Shown here: positions 53,613 to 64,000 of the stretch, one piece after another | How the letters are laid out: the number at the start of each line of letters is the position of its first letter | How positions within the stretch are numbered: position 1 is the stretch's first letter | Origin: Scolecobasidium constrictum UM 578 | Taxonomy: Eukaryota > Ascomycota > Dothideomycetes > Venturiales > Sympoventuriaceae | Assembly: GCA_000611715.1 (NCBI GenBank) | Contig: AZYM01000170.1 | Span: 248,001 to 312,000, forward strand | Direction: 5' to 3' | DNA: 64,000 nt | Program-made: the position numbers and the translations under genes | Notes under the pieces: generated by a model | Seen by the model: only the letters and a program-made list of their open reading frames with translations | Told to the model about the DNA's origin: nothing | Database searches by the model: none

Positions 53613-54333
53613 TGTTGCGTTGTGTCTTGCCTGTCCTGTATAGTCGGGAGTAGCACAGGAACGTGGTGGCGCTCACAAACACAGCGCAAGGACACGACGA
53701 GCAAAGTGTAGTCAAAGGAGCGTGGAACTAGAACAGAGGAAGGAGGAATTAATTCACATCATCAAGCAGCAGGCAGAAGGCGACGGGACAGGTCCAGAAT
53801 TAATTCGGTCAAATCATCAGGAGACCCTGATCTCATCTCTTCCGCGCCCGCCGATGGAAGTGGCACTAAGCCGCATGGGGCAATGACACATGATACTCCG
53901 ATCTCTCCTGATGCCCTTCGCTCGCCGAGCTGGTAACATGATATCACGAGGTTTCTGTGTCGGGCTTCGGTCTGCATGCGCACGCGTTCGTAAATCCGTG
54001 CTGAGTCGCGTTGATTGCCCTTGTGCTGACAACAAGGCTAGGAAGGAGCGTCCTGTCAGCGAGGAAGGAGCGAGCGAGCCTTTGATCTGTACTGGCAGGA
54101 GCTGAGGTGCGTGTTGTTCATCTTTCACCACTGACGGGATTGAGAGTCTCATGATGCAGTCAAATGCTTTGTGGCATTGATGGCTTTGTCTCCCATCTCA
54201 TCCTAGAAGTATATACATTAAGCACACTCCAACACTCTTCCCAACACAAGATCCATTCGGTATCTTCACCAAATATGAACAAGGATGCATCGCTTGCAAA
54301 AGGAATGTCTAGATCCAGTTCGATCTGGACCAC
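53613..54333. other. Intergenic, 721 bp
   Basis: Promoter region of the SCS7 gene (minus) and 3' UTR of the ferric reductase. Nothing else recognised. Confidence 0.4.
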
Positions 54334-56238
54334 TCAATAACTGAAAGCCTCCTCGATGAAGTCCACCACACCAACTTGTACTCGTTTCCTTACAGCCCTC
54401 CTCACGCTATCCCCAAACGCACCGGGTCCACACACCGTGACCGCCACCGCACCCGTGCGATCACGTATCTCCTGATCCAGAACAGTCTGCGGATTACACC
54501 GTCCAGGATACGTCGAGATACTGCCCGTGCGCGTCTGCGTCTCGTGTCTTGTCCGTGGCTTCGTGATGAACAGCTTGATGGTGAGGATGTCCTTGCGCCC
54601 GGGGAGCCGCAGGATCTCGTCCATCCAGGGGCGCACCCACTCGAGCGCTTCGGTATTGGGCACGCTCCAGATGAGCACGACTTTGCGCGCCGCCGCTGTG
54701 CCGTTGTGGTACCCCTCCACGAGATCCTTGACGTACTGCACTTGGTGGGTTATGCCGACGCCGCCGGCGAAGAGGAGGAGCGTCCCGTAGGAGCGGAGGG
54801 AGTCGTGTCCGCCGTAGGGGCCTTCTAGCGCGCCGCGCGTCCGCCACTTGCGGTCGGGCTGGCTGTTTGCGCGGTCGAAGAGTTTCTTGGTGAAGCCTGA
54901 GCGGGCGCGCACGACGAGGGACACGGTGCCTGCAAGCTCGGTCTTGCGGTCGTAGTCGAGGTCTTCCTTCTCGGAGGTGGGCAGCATATTCGCTGCGCGG
55001 CCGACCGTGACGGGGCGGACGTCGTTCCAGGCGACGGAGAAGGGGTGGCTGGAGAGCCAGGCAAGGGTGGGAATGTAGACGTGCACGTGCGCGCCGGGCT
55101 TGGGATGCCATGGTCGTGGGAGCTTGAACGTGAGGCGCGTCGCTTCGGCGTCTAGAGCCTCGACTTCGACTTCGGTCCACCCGTACTTGCGGGAGTAGTT
55201 GTGGTAGAGAATGATGAAGACGCGGGCGAAGTACTCGCCGCCGTACAGGACGAAGCAGACAATGGCCCAGGGGACTTGCGGGAGGTTGTCCCACTTGAGG
55301 TGCACGTAGACGCCGATGAGGAAAGTGAGAGCCATGAGTTTGTGCACGTTGAGGAAGGTCTCGTAGAAGGCGTGGCGGATGGGCGACCAGGCCTGGATGG
55401 AGATGATGAGGCCGGCGGCTGCGCCCACCATACCGGCCATGTAGGAGCCGGCGTGTGGTCCACCTGTCAATCCCATGTTGACCGCGGACCAGCTGCCCTG
55501 AGCGTGCGTCACGGCAATCCAGGCCACCGTGTGGAGGATACCCTCGATGACGACGATTCGGCCTAGCCATCGGTGGAAGAGATTGAATGTGTCGTAGGGT
55601 GTTTGCAGCCACGAGATGAGCGGGTTATTCCGCAGCGCAAACAGCACCGTGGGAATCATGTTCAGCGCGGCGAGCATGCCCGTCCTGCCTCTCAGGTTAA
55701 CGAGGACAAGGTTTCGGTCGCGGTCGTAGGGAAGGACGAGGCAGTACGCGATGTTGGTGATGGTGTACATAGCGATGATCATGAAGTGGCCCCGCGAAGG
55801 CACGCAGCCCAACGATACCGTGTCCGTGACCCAGATCTCGCGATTGTGTCTGTCCTTCCACAGGGGCGCATACGTGAGATACCGCTTCAACAGCGGCCAC
55901 CACGCCGTCTGGTTATGTGCCCAAAACCCCTGGCGCTCCGGGTTGCCCAGCACAGTCAGATGCCGTAGCACCGTTATACTCCGCTGCGCAACCCGCAGCC
56001 CGATTGTAAGAATCACGACCACCAGCAGCGTCACCACCAGGACGTGCGCGTACACGTAGTTGAGGTCTTGGTCTACGCCCGTGAGGCCGGAGGAGAAAGG
56101 GAAGAGTGTCGAGAAACCGGTGCGGTTTCCGAAAGCGGGATCAGCGACGTCGGGCGCGTCGGGGTCGATCTGCCGCCGCGAGAGGTACTGCGCGTGCATG
56201 TCTGCGGCCGAGCGGGCCAGTAACGATATTGAGTCCAT
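54334..56238 (-). CDS. Ferric/cupric reductase, FRE family (FAD/NADPH, heme b)
   Basis: Single exon, 634 aa. Multiple membrane helices from about residue 65. Bis-heme histidines are seen in FNLFHRWLGRIVVIEGILH (first pair) and NVHKLMALTFLIGVYVHLKW (second pair). FAD-binding HPFSVAWND, NADPH-binding LFAGGVGITHQV and the C-terminal CGPGAFGDSVR complete a canonical FRE architecture. It moves electrons from cytosolic NADPH to extracellular Fe(III) or Cu(II) in high-affinity iron uptake. No multicopper oxidase or permease partner lies nearby. The coding strand is more GC-rich than neighbours, giving long spurious open frames on other phases. Confidence 0.95.
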   Translation of the reverse strand: MDSISLLARSAADMHAQYLSRRQIDPDAPDVADPAFGNRTGFSTLFPFSSGLTGVDQDLNYVYAHVLVVTLLVVVILTIGLRVAQRSITVLRHLTVLGNPERQGFWAHNQTAWWPLLKRYLTYAPLWKDRHNREIWVTDTVSLGCVPSRGHFMIIAMYTITNIAYCLVLPYDRDRNLVLVNLRGRTGMLAALNMIPTVLFALRNNPLISWLQTPYDTFNLFHRWLGRIVVIEGILHTVAWIAVTHAQGSWSAVNMGLTGGPHAGSYMAGMVGAAAGLIISIQAWSPIRHAFYETFLNVHKLMALTFLIGVYVHLKWDNLPQVPWAIVCFVLYGGEYFARVFIILYHNYSRKYGWTEVEVEALDAEATRLTFKLPRPWHPKPGAHVHVYIPTLAWLSSHPFSVAWNDVRPVTVGRAANMLPTSEKEDLDYDRKTELAGTVSLVVRARSGFTKKLFDRANSQPDRKWRTRGALEGPYGGHDSLRSYGTLLLFAGGVGITHQVQYVKDLVEGYHNGTAAARKVVLIWSVPNTEALEWVRPWMDEILRLPGRKDILTIKLFITKPRTRHETQTRTGSISTYPGRCNPQTVLDQEIRDRTGAVAVTVCGPGAFGDSVRRAVRKRVQVGVVDFIEEAFSY

Positions 56239-58793
56239 TAGGGGAGATGTGTGAGAGCCACCTCTTCAGCGGAGGCTTGAATGGATGAGAGCGAGCAAAA
56301 GCTAACAGGAGGCCGCACAGCACAGCGCGTGTGTTTGTGCCGTTGACGTGGATAGGAACGTGTGGAATGTTTCGGATCTGACGTCGCACGAGTCCGATCT
56401 GGTACGGCTCCACGCAGGAATCCTTCGTGCAGAGACAAGGAGTGGGTGGTATTATCGTGGTATCAGTGATTAATCCTGGTGTGACCTGTTGGAAGCTGGA
56501 AGTGCGATGCCGTGACTGTGGGGTCGCTGGCGTGAGTCGTAACAATGAGTGACAATGGGGCAACAAAGTGACGTTATCCCTCTTTGTTGGCAGAGACACA
56601 AGTCATTATCAGAGCGCCATCGTAGCTGGCGGCGCAGAAGTAATAGTCACGGGACGTTGTGGTGGTGGTCGCGGTCCAGTCCTGGAGCGATTGGCAAGTG
56701 CGATGGTTGTTGTCGTCTGGAATGCACCCCGATATCTGTGCCTATTGTCAATACAATATCCACTGCCCTCCGTTCTTTTGTTTCCATACATGAATAGCTC
56801 TCCACACGTCAATTCTTCAGTCAAGCGATTCCTCGTGCGATCGATGGTCTTGTCCTGAATTGTCGCAAACTTGTCTGGATGAGTCGATAGATACGGTCGG
56901 TCGGTTCGTCGGTTGATGATCGTGCTGCCTCACACAAGAAACGAAAGTCGTGATATCAAGCGAAGGTGGTGAAGGTTTCGGTAAACCTTTGTTTGAACGA
57001 ATGGACTCAGACACAGTCTGACAGCGAGGCACGAACCGACGGCAACGACAACGAGCAGCAGCAGCAAAGGGAGAGAGAAGGATGAGTGAGAGAGCGTGAG
57101 GGCAGCATGTGGAATTGGGGCACGCAGATCATGTAATACAGGGGAGTTGCACGGCGGGTCCTTGCAGGCACGACGGAAAATGGGAAGAGACCAGGGCACC
57201 GTCCGTTCGAAACAAAGCATTGGCACACACCGTACGACACGCACACAAGCTCGCAACGGGGATGGCGCCTGCTCCAGCGAGTGGAGTCTCTCCATATCAG
57301 TGATCACAACTCACACGACTCTCCCACCAGCAATTTTGCGTACAAAAGCCCGTGAAACAGCCAATCTGGTGCTGTGTCCACGCAGCAAATCGGTGGTGTG
57401 TGGTGGTGAAAGCCCGCGGCGGCGATCTCGTTGGTCAACGGGTGGCTTGCGCCCAGCAACCCGCAACGGTGGTGGCAGCGAATTGCAGCGTGGGAACGGC
57501 CAGCCAGGTACGCCACTTTCCCCTGGTCGGCATCCGGAGATGATCTAAGCCTCGCGCGCCTTTGCCGCTTGGCCGCTACAGTAGCGTCCGTGTTCCTGCA
57601 TGTATTGCGTCGTCATCGACTTGCATGCGCGGACGATGCTGCTCACGTCTACACACAATTCATAACTTCACAACTTCGATTGCGTTGATAGTAAGAAGCT
57701 GCAGCGAAGAGAACGTCAAAGTCCTCTATCGAGAATGTCACCTAGGATATCCACCCAAATCGAGCGATGGGATATGATCGGCACTTCAAAAGAGATTTTC
57801 CCCTGCCGAGCACAATTATTGTGAGCAGCCGCCCCACTTCCCAAACGGTCGGAGGTCGACCTATCGGTGCCGAATCGCCGTCAACACCAGATTTGCTTTG
57901 CGTGTTATCTTCACCAGATGATTGTGAATCTCAGGAAAAGTCACAATTTGCGTCATCGGTTGATGTTGCTGTGCTGTCGCAACGATCGTTGTGTCGTACA
58001 AAGCGATGGTAGCACCAGCGCTTCAGGTCGTGGAAATGTCAAGTCCAAGGCGCCTTCTCCGTGGTTGCCGTCATCGATGCGGCGCAGCCTTCTCCTGAGC
58101 TGTGGAGACCAAAACATCAGGACCTGCTGCTATTCCTAGTCCGTATGCACTGGTCTTGATCGACAATCGCACGCTGCCAAAGATACTCCTCAGATGTGCA
58201 GCAGTCAACATAGATCACATTTGAAGCAATGCTTATCGCGAGTTCTCTCCACGATGTACTATCTGTTTCTTGCTCAGAACTCTTACCAAGAAACGAAACT
58301 TCGGTGCGAGCTGCTTGGCACAGGCGGTCGAAACATGTGGCTGCCTCCCCACGAACGGCAATTCGAAACATTCTCGTCCACCATGTTTAGAAACACAAGA
58401 ACACTCACATGCACTCACATCTGGACGGCGGAGAAGAACATCACTTGCAAGGTCGAATAGAAAGTAGAAGGAATCTTCGGGTTCTGGAAGCCTCGATTGT
58501 GAGGGCAGTGCTCGTGGTTTGACCTCCGAGGAGTCGAGGACATGCTTGCTCGTCACCTTTGATCGACGTCGCAGGGGACGGCACGAATGAGGCAATGCGT
58601 TGCTTGAATTGTGGGGATGTCTGGTACGTGCTCGGACGAGTGTTGCGTGATATTGTCGTTGATCCATTCTAGAACTTCGTTGCGATGAGCAGTGCTGATA
58701 TCGCAGAGACATGAGCGTGAAAGAGAGGATTTCCGAGTCATTTCTGTCGTCAGTACATATGTACAAAGATGAATCTCGCTTGTATTGCATCAT
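56239..58793. other. Gene-poor region, about 2.55 kb
   Basis: Upstream of the ferric reductase (minus) and downstream of an SDR (minus). No open frame has a recognisable motif on either strand. Contains a short CAG/CAA-type run (57044-57070, agcagcagcag). Could include a long regulated 5' region for the reductase, a non-coding transcript or a multi-exon gene I failed to see. Confidence 0.45.
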
Positions 58794-59714
58794 CTACGAA
58801 ATACATTTCCCACCGTCGACCTGCATGTTGATGCCCGTCACGAACTTGCCCTCGTCACTGCCCAAGAACAGCGCTGCATTCGCAACATCTTCAGACTCGC
58901 AAAGCCGTCCCATCGGTACGTTCGAGGTGAACTTCTTGCGATTCTCGGGTGTATCTTCCACGCCGACAAATGTCGAGAACAATCCCGTTCCTGAGAGCAG
59001 TGGCGCAATGGCGTTGACACGTATTTGATCTGGCCCGTACTCGGCTGCAAGACCCAAGGTCGCCTGGAGACGTTAGTGGTCGTGGAATACGAACAAGAAC
59101 GAGTACGCACATTGGTCACAGCTCCTTTGGAAGCATTGTACCATACTAGACCTCCACGAGGACGGATAGATCCTGTACTGGATACGTTGATGATGGCGCC
59201 ACCACCCTGCTTCTGCATGATAGGCACGATGACTCCTACGCTGAGAAATATACTGCGAACATCCACGTTGAAGACGCGATCGAAGTCGGCGCCCGTTACC
59301 TCGAGTGTTGGCTTATTGGGATACGAGGTGCCCGCTGCATTAGACACATCAGCATCATGATCATCGATGTTCTTGAAAACGCATACCATTATTGACGAGA
59401 ATGTCGACACGGCCGAACTTGTCCATCGCCAGCTTCGCGACATCACTCCAGTGCTGCTCGTTCGTGACGTCCATTTGCATCGGTACCGAGACATCAGCCG
59501 ATCCAAGATCCTTTGCGGCCGCAGTCACGCCATCGTTGTTCAGATCACACAGCACAACTCGACATCCTTCCTGCAGGTAGCGAGCCGCTATTGCTTTGCC
59601 GAAGCCTGATGCTGCGCCTGTCCGTCAAGGTCAATATAGGTCTGTTCACTGTTGTCTTTGATCCCACAGACCTGTTACGATGGCGACTTTGCCTTCTAAC
59701 CTTTTGCCTGACAT
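58794..59714 (-). CDS. Short-chain dehydrogenase/reductase
   Basis: Four exons 59672..59714, 59387..59617, 59111..59334 and 58794..59063; introns 54, 52 and 47 nt; 255 aa. Spliced start MSGKRLEGKVAIVTG joined to AASGFGKAIAARY (cofactor motif TGAASGFG). Further: VLCDLN (NAD-type Asp), LVNNAGTSYP, INVSSTGSIRP (catalytic Ser), WYNASKGAV (Tyr/Lys), VRVNAIAP-type segment and FVTGINMQVDGGKCI. All catalytic residues are present. Resembles 3-oxoacyl-ACP reductase/glucose dehydrogenase-like SDRs; substrate unknown. Each junction falls within a conserved motif, which supports the model strongly. Confidence 0.93.
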
Positions 59715-60255
59715 TTTCTTTTTAATTTGTGCTCAACAATATGGTTTGGTTGCTAGATACTGGACAAGAGGATTCTGCGGATTTGTTCCGTATGTATGGA
59801 CGTCACAACAGTCTCCACCGCGGGGAAGTCTGCGGGGCAATTGTACGCGCTCTGAAAGTCCTGTGACACCAGAAATATGACTTTGCACGGAATCTCTGGC
59901 TTTTGGTGGCGATGCATGAATGGATAGTCTGCTTCTTATTTTGCTCTATGAGCGAGAATCTGGGTGTTTGCATGTCGGAAAGGCCATCAGGGTAAATGTG
60001 ATCTTGCTTTCATTGGCAACCATCAAGTTGATTATAATTTTCACCACCATGAACGGCGTTATCCTTGAGCATGTGTAAAATCCTTCTCCTCAGAAGCTCG
60101 CCCGTTCAAGGTCTCACCAACGTCCTAACCGTGCACGCAGTATCTAGGTTCACCCCGCCGTTTTTTCGACACGGCTATGGTATCAGTTAGCTTTGAATGC
60201 ATTGAATCATAGGTCACGCATACCTTCTGGAGCTGCTTGTTATGATGAGACATCC
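59715..60255. other. Intergenic, 541 bp
   Basis: Promoter of the SDR and 3' UTR of the broken LPRELRD gene. Nothing recognised. Confidence 0.4.
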
Positions 60256-61113
60256 TCAATCTGAGTCGTCTTCAATTGGGTCATTGACGATTGAGGTGCC
60301 TTGCAGAGGTTGCATGTCCCTGCCGATGCATCTCAAGACCTTTCGCTCCACCCAGTAGTCGTTCGGATAGATCATCATCCGGTTCTTCGTCGTTCCCTCA
60401 AATTCCATGGATGCTGCCACTGGTAGGTTGCTGCAGATATCTGCAACCAGACCGCAAAGCGAATAGCATGTTGCGGAGGGCTTGACCCTTGGAATAGGTG
60501 AATATATCACTACACACAAGCCTTCTCTCATGTTTGTAAGACTACCTAGCCATTGCCAGGGCACCTGAGCCCATTCGTCCTGAGAGCCCGGAAATCTGCA
60601 GAATAGCGCCAGGCGCCCGACATGCTGGTAGAGGACGGCTGGAAGCGATTTGGTCGTGAGCGTGCCGGGCGGCAACGTGTAAGATGGCGTTGGTGGGATC
60701 AGGACATGGCACTCCAAGTACATGAAATTACTCAGGCAGTTATCGACCTCTTCTTCCACCATAGTGCAGCTTTGACGAATGCGCAGGTCTGGCAGACCAT
60801 CTGGCAGGTGCCATCGATCGCCATTCTGGTGAACACTCAGCGTCCAGGCGGTCCTCAGGCCGGGGTAACGAGATGGCTAAATGTCGATGGCGTCGGCGAC
60901 AATACATAAGTAGATCATGTCTCTCAGCTCTCGAGGAAGACTGAGAAATTTGGAGTTGTGAATCGTGAAAATGCCCTTTTCGTTGGTCGTAGTCGTAGGT
61001 TGGAAAGACATCTCAGTGGGCAAACCTTCTTCGGCCTGAGCTATGCTCATATCCGACATCAGTCTGGTTATCAGGCTACTGGAGGTAGGAGGTTGCGTGG
61101 TTTCGGGCTTCAT
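60256..61113 (-). pseudogene. LPRELRD-family gene with one premature stop
   Basis: Single continuous frame from ATG 61113 to the stop at 60256 (about 285 codons) interrupted once by TAG at 60877-60879. Start MKPETTQPPTSSSLITRLMS; the family motif is FLSLPRELRDMIYLCIVAD, just before the stop. After it the frame goes on without a shift: YPGLRTAWTLSVHQNGDRWH, LPDLRIRQSCTMVEEEVDNC (the family's LRQTC-x-x-x-EVD block), then GRLALFCRFPG and WVERKVLRCIGRDMQPLQG. A Gln-to-stop change (CAG to TAG) is the simplest explanation. Related to the tandem array at 35.5-39.2 kb. If the stop is an error, the gene is a normal 285-aa member. Confidence 0.8.
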
Positions 61114-61645
61114 TTTCGATACTGTCTGACTTGTGTATGTGCGTGTGTTGTCCACTTGCGACAAAGAGGATTCATATAGTGTTGCCAAGAGCAGCATTGC
61201 CTTTCTCCCCAACGTAAGCCGCGTTCTAGGGTCACACCTGGCTGTTGGGGTGTGGAACACATAGTCACCATCTTCAACGTCGTGACCATTGTACTTCGCT
61301 TCACGATAGTGATGTTTGGTCTGTCACTGTGCATCCCGCAACTAGCAAGCAAGCAAGCTACGCACTCGTTAACAGCCACAAGCAATGTTGTAAAGGCATG
61401 CATGGATGAAACTAATTCTGACAACACGGACGGTGTCTCCCATATACGTTCAAAGCCAGCAACTTCTCCTCCTCGTGCGAAGGTCTTGCGAGCAAGGCGC
61501 AGAATGTTGACTTGTTTGACGCTGCACTGTCTGGAATGGGCAATTTGCGATCGGAAATTTCACCAGAACTTTGGGCCTGGGCTGATTGACTTATGCTGTG
61601 CAAAGTCGTTTCCATTTAGTCACATCCACTTTTCAAAGGCCTCTC
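61114..61645. other. Intergenic, 532 bp
   Basis: Between two minus-strand genes. Nothing recognised. Confidence 0.4.
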
Positions 61646-62476
61646 TCAAGGCAAAACATATCCACCATCGATGAGAATATCTGCGCCTGTCACATATGTT
61701 GAGGCGTCGCTGGCCAACCAGAGGAACACGCCCTTGATCTCCTTGGTATCGCCTTGTCGACCGAGTACAGTCATACGCATGCCCTCGTGTACGACCTTCT
61801 CCGAAGCACCCATTTTAGTGTCGAAGAAGCCTGGCGACACGATATTGACTCGAGCAAAGTCTCTCCACTCCCGAGCCAAGCTCTTGCCCAGGTGCGTGAT
61901 AGCCGCTTTCCCCATATTATAGACAGGCTGGTCGATCGGCACGTTGACAATGTGCGCAGATATTGAGGATGTGATGATCAAGTTGCCCCGTCCCTGCTGC
62001 TTGAAGACTTCTCCAGCATACTTTGCGCAGTAGAATACTCCATCCACGTTGACGCTCATCAAGAGTCTGTACTCGTCCAGGGACATCTCCAGTATTGGCT
62101 TGGAGATGCCCATCCCAGCATTCGCGACGAATACATCGATGCCGCCAAAGTCATTGACCACTTCTGCAATGGCGTTTTGACACTGCTCTGGCTTGCTGAC
62201 ATTGACTTTGTAAGTCTTCGTCTTGACCTTCCACTTCTCAGCGATATCTTTCGCTCTCCCGACCGCTGCATCATTTGAGTTGTACCACATTGCGACGTTA
62301 GCGCCGGCTTCCGCAACTGCCTCAGCTACCGCAAGGCCGATGCCGTCTGCGGCCCCATTGACAACGACAGTCTTGTTCGTGAGCTTGAACTGCTCAAAGA
62401 CCTGGCCGGAGATATTTGGCACTGGGCGTGGGAACCCATTTCGAGGTCTCTGGCATTCGTTAATGGACATAGACAT
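61646..62476 (-). CDS. NADP-dependent mannitol/sorbose-type SDR
   Basis: Single exon, 276 aa. N-terminal extension of about 34 residues, then VVVNGAADGIGLAVAEA (cofactor motif GAADGIG), WYNSND after the second strand (the Asn/Ser-type NADP pocket of mannitol dehydrogenases), VANAGMG, ITSSISAHIV (catalytic Ser), QPVYNMGKAAITHLGKSLA (Tyr/Lys) and YVTGADILIDGGY. These features fit fungal NADP-mannitol 2-dehydrogenase / sorbose reductase (Sou1-like), which interconvert ketoses and polyols in the cytosol. All catalytic residues are present. Substrate is inferred from the cofactor pocket only. Confidence 0.9.
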   Translation of the reverse strand: MSMSINECQRPRNGFPRPVPNISGQVFEQFKLTNKTVVVNGAADGIGLAVAEAVAEAGANVAMWYNSNDAAVGRAKDIAEKWKVKTKTYKVNVSKPEQCQNAIAEVVNDFGGIDVFVANAGMGISKPILEMSLDEYRLLMSVNVDGVFYCAKYAGEVFKQQGRGNLIITSSISAHIVNVPIDQPVYNMGKAAITHLGKSLAREWRDFARVNIVSPGFFDTKMGASEKVVHEGMRMTVLGRQGDTKEIKGVFLWLASDASTYVTGADILIDGGYVLP

Positions 62477-62888
62477 GTTGATGATTGTTGATACAGGAAT
62501 GAATATCTGAAGCCATTTCTGATGTTATGTTGACGGAGAAATTATAGCTGTCCCCGTGAGATCATAACTCGGGCGAGTGTGCTCCGAGTGCTCCATTACA
62601 CCAGATTTGCCCGCAAATCAACGAACCAAGAGGCAATTAACGAGGCCGGCCTGGTGGTCATGCATGCGAAGCGACCGTGGCTGATCGTACTCTGATGCAA
62701 AAGCCGGCGAGGTTAAGATGACAGACAGGAGATTGAATTTGAAGGTCGTGGCCAGACGCCCCGGGATATTCCATGTCCCGATTTGGACTACGCGAAATGT
62801 CAAAATATGGTCGATGCAAAGTCGATAAAGCTGGAATTCATCATCATTTTCATTAGTCCTACGTTACAAACATCGGCCTGTCGCGTTC
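62477..62888. other. Intergenic, 412 bp
   Basis: Promoter of the mannitol-type SDR and 3' region of the BTB gene. Nothing recognised. Confidence 0.4.
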
Positions 62889-63547
62889 TCATTGCTCAGA
62901 TTGTGGCGTAAGCACCTCAGGGTAGAACTCCACAGTCTGCGTCGTGCGGAGCAATCGCAAAGACCACAAATGCTCATACTCTTCTGGGCCATCTCCTCTT
63001 ACGCTCCTACACTCTTTTCCGCATCCATTTCTGTTTCCCATATGCTCAACGATCCTACGAGGACAGACATAGCTCTTCCTATACACCCACTGTGGACTGT
63101 AGCTGAAGGTGCTGTTAGCTGCCACTGTGTCTTGCGTATGGTCAACATCCCTGATGGCATCGACGTGCATGGTGGTCTTGATGGCATTCAGATAACGAGT
63201 TTCCGCAAGGTATTCGTGAAGCTCCGTTAGATGAAGTCGCTCTGCCAGTTGTTGGACACGTGTATACATTGCGTAATCGTGACCTTTCTGAGAGTCTGAA
63301 CACACTGAATTAGCACAAGCTCATCGAAGAAATTTCTGACATTCTTACCGTAAAGCAGCGGAAACACATCAATTTGCAGGTACTTCAAGACATGCAGAAA
63401 CACGTCGGGATCCTCATCAAGGGAGAAATGGCCTGCCTTGAAATTCTTCTGGGCTAGATCGTGAAGGTCTGGGCTGCGATCAAGCGTGGTAGAGCTTGCA
63501 ACAAAAGTTCGGTCTCCGACTTCGATATTGAACTTGGAACCTGCCAT
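62889..63547 (-). CDS. BTB/POZ-domain protein
   Basis: Two exons 63349..63547 and 62889..63295 with a 53-nt intron (GTAAGA, TGCTAAT branch, TTCAG); 201 aa. MAGSKFNIEVGDRTFVASST is the BTB core strand pair, followed by LDRSPDLHDLAQ, FSLDEDPDVFLHVLKYLQ and FPLLYD joined to SQKGHDYAMYTRV, as in small fungal BTB proteins related to potassium-channel tetramerisation domains. The second half (LAERLHLTELHEYLAETRYL) is the helical pair after the BTB. The rest is unrecognised. Likely oligomerisation adaptor, e.g. for cullin-3; no partner domain is present. Confidence 0.88.
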
Positions 63548-63736
63548 TTTGGTGGACTGCAGGCACTGAAGTACGTTGCCTCTCCAGTCATATATACTTC
63601 AGATGTTTGTTACAGCGTCCGTCACCTGGGAGCCGCAATCTTTGTTGTTTGGGACCAAGCGCAGGCACGTTGCATTGTTAGGATGTTGTCGTTACACGCA
63701 ATCGCGACGCTTGCCTCTGCTGAGCGGACCGGAGCC

Positions 63737-64000
63737 TCAGAGCCTCGCGGGAAAGATGTCGCGGGTTAGCATGGTCGTATTGACGAAATTTTCCTGGAGC
63801 TGGCTCAACTCTGTAGCTCCAAGCAGTCGCATAGTTGTTTGGATCTCATCGCTTAGAACTGCTCCTCATCAGTATCATCACATCACTTGTCGTGCTGACT
63901 TACTTTGTATAGCTCTCAGCACTCCCTCCGTACCAAAAGCACTGAGAGCGAACATGAAGCCTCGGCCAAGGCCGACAGCTTTCACGCCCAGGCAGAGCGC
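63737..64000 (-). CDS. FMN-dependent alpha-hydroxyacid (L-lactate) dehydrogenase, C-terminal part
   Basis: 3' end only; the gene continues past the right edge. Exons 63904..>64000 and 63737..63858, intron 63859..63903 (45 nt). Encodes ALCLGVKAVGLGRGFMFALS followed by AFGTEGVLRAIQ joined to ILSDEIQTTMRLLGATELSQL and ending RDIFPARL. GLGRGF (normally GxGRP) is the FMN-phosphate-binding region at the end of the TIM barrel of flavocytochrome b2/lactate oxidase enzymes, and the LxxEIxxxMxLLG helix is a family hallmark. Whether it carries an N-terminal cytochrome b5 domain cannot be seen here. Confidence 0.9.

Noticed and set aside
54494..55612. 372-codon minus-strand open frame inside the ferric reductase
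   Set aside because: Arg/Pro-rich low-complexity translation with no motif; it is an alternate phase of the GC-rich reductase gene.
57096..57548. 150-codon plus-strand open frame in the gene-poor region
   Set aside because: Composition looks non-coding, no motif, no splice-supported extension.

Overview
This is a gene-dense, single-contig piece of a filamentous ascomycete genome. The evidence is short introns (about 45-70 nt, GT..AG with CTAAC/CTGAC-like branch points), three HET-domain genes, a STAND-type N-terminal gene, a Zn2Cys6 regulator, many short-chain dehydrogenases (SDRs), and fungal housekeeping genes such as SDA1, 2-isopropylmalate synthase and a cytochrome b5-fused sphingolipid hydroxylase. 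A Dothideomycete is my best guess, but that is inference from style only. No rRNA, tRNA, CRISPR or intact transposon was recognised.

Layout. 1-3.2 kb: partial NmrA-like reductase and SDA1. 3.8-9.5 kb: an allorecognition-like patch with a broken HET gene, a STAND-N/ankyrin-like gene and an intact HET gene. 9.9-17.3 kb: ExoIII-type endonuclease, small Gly-repeat stress-like protein, LEU4-type 2-isopropylmalate synthase, a third HET gene and a DJ-1/Hsp31-like protein. 18.5-24.2 kb: cytochrome P450, a disrupted F-box gene and an unrecognised membrane protein. 25.0-35.0 kb: the most suggestive block, with NmrA-like reductase, SDR, Baeyer-Villiger monooxygenase (BVMO), amino-acid permease, Zn2Cys6 regulator and a second SDR. 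It looks like a small catabolic or specialised-metabolism cluster with its own regulator, and two members carry apparent defects. 35.5-39.2 kb: a tandem array of three related LPRELRD-type genes, one intact and two broken. 39.8-52.1 kb: acetyltransferase, double CCHC-knuckle protein, hypotheticals, RBR ubiquitin ligase and a long RING protein. 52.3-56.2 kb: SCS7-type fatty-acid hydroxylase and ferric reductase. 58.8-64.0 kb: SDR, another broken LPRELRD gene, a mannitol/sorbose-type SDR, a BTB protein and the 3' end of an FMN-dependent lactate-dehydrogenase-like gene.

A recurring theme is gene decay: five genes of the HET, F-box and LPRELRD types carry frameshifts or premature stops, while neighbouring housekeeping genes are clean. 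Exon models were assembled by hand from splice motifs, phase and family conservation. All coordinates of spliced genes are full spans, with exons listed in the evidence.
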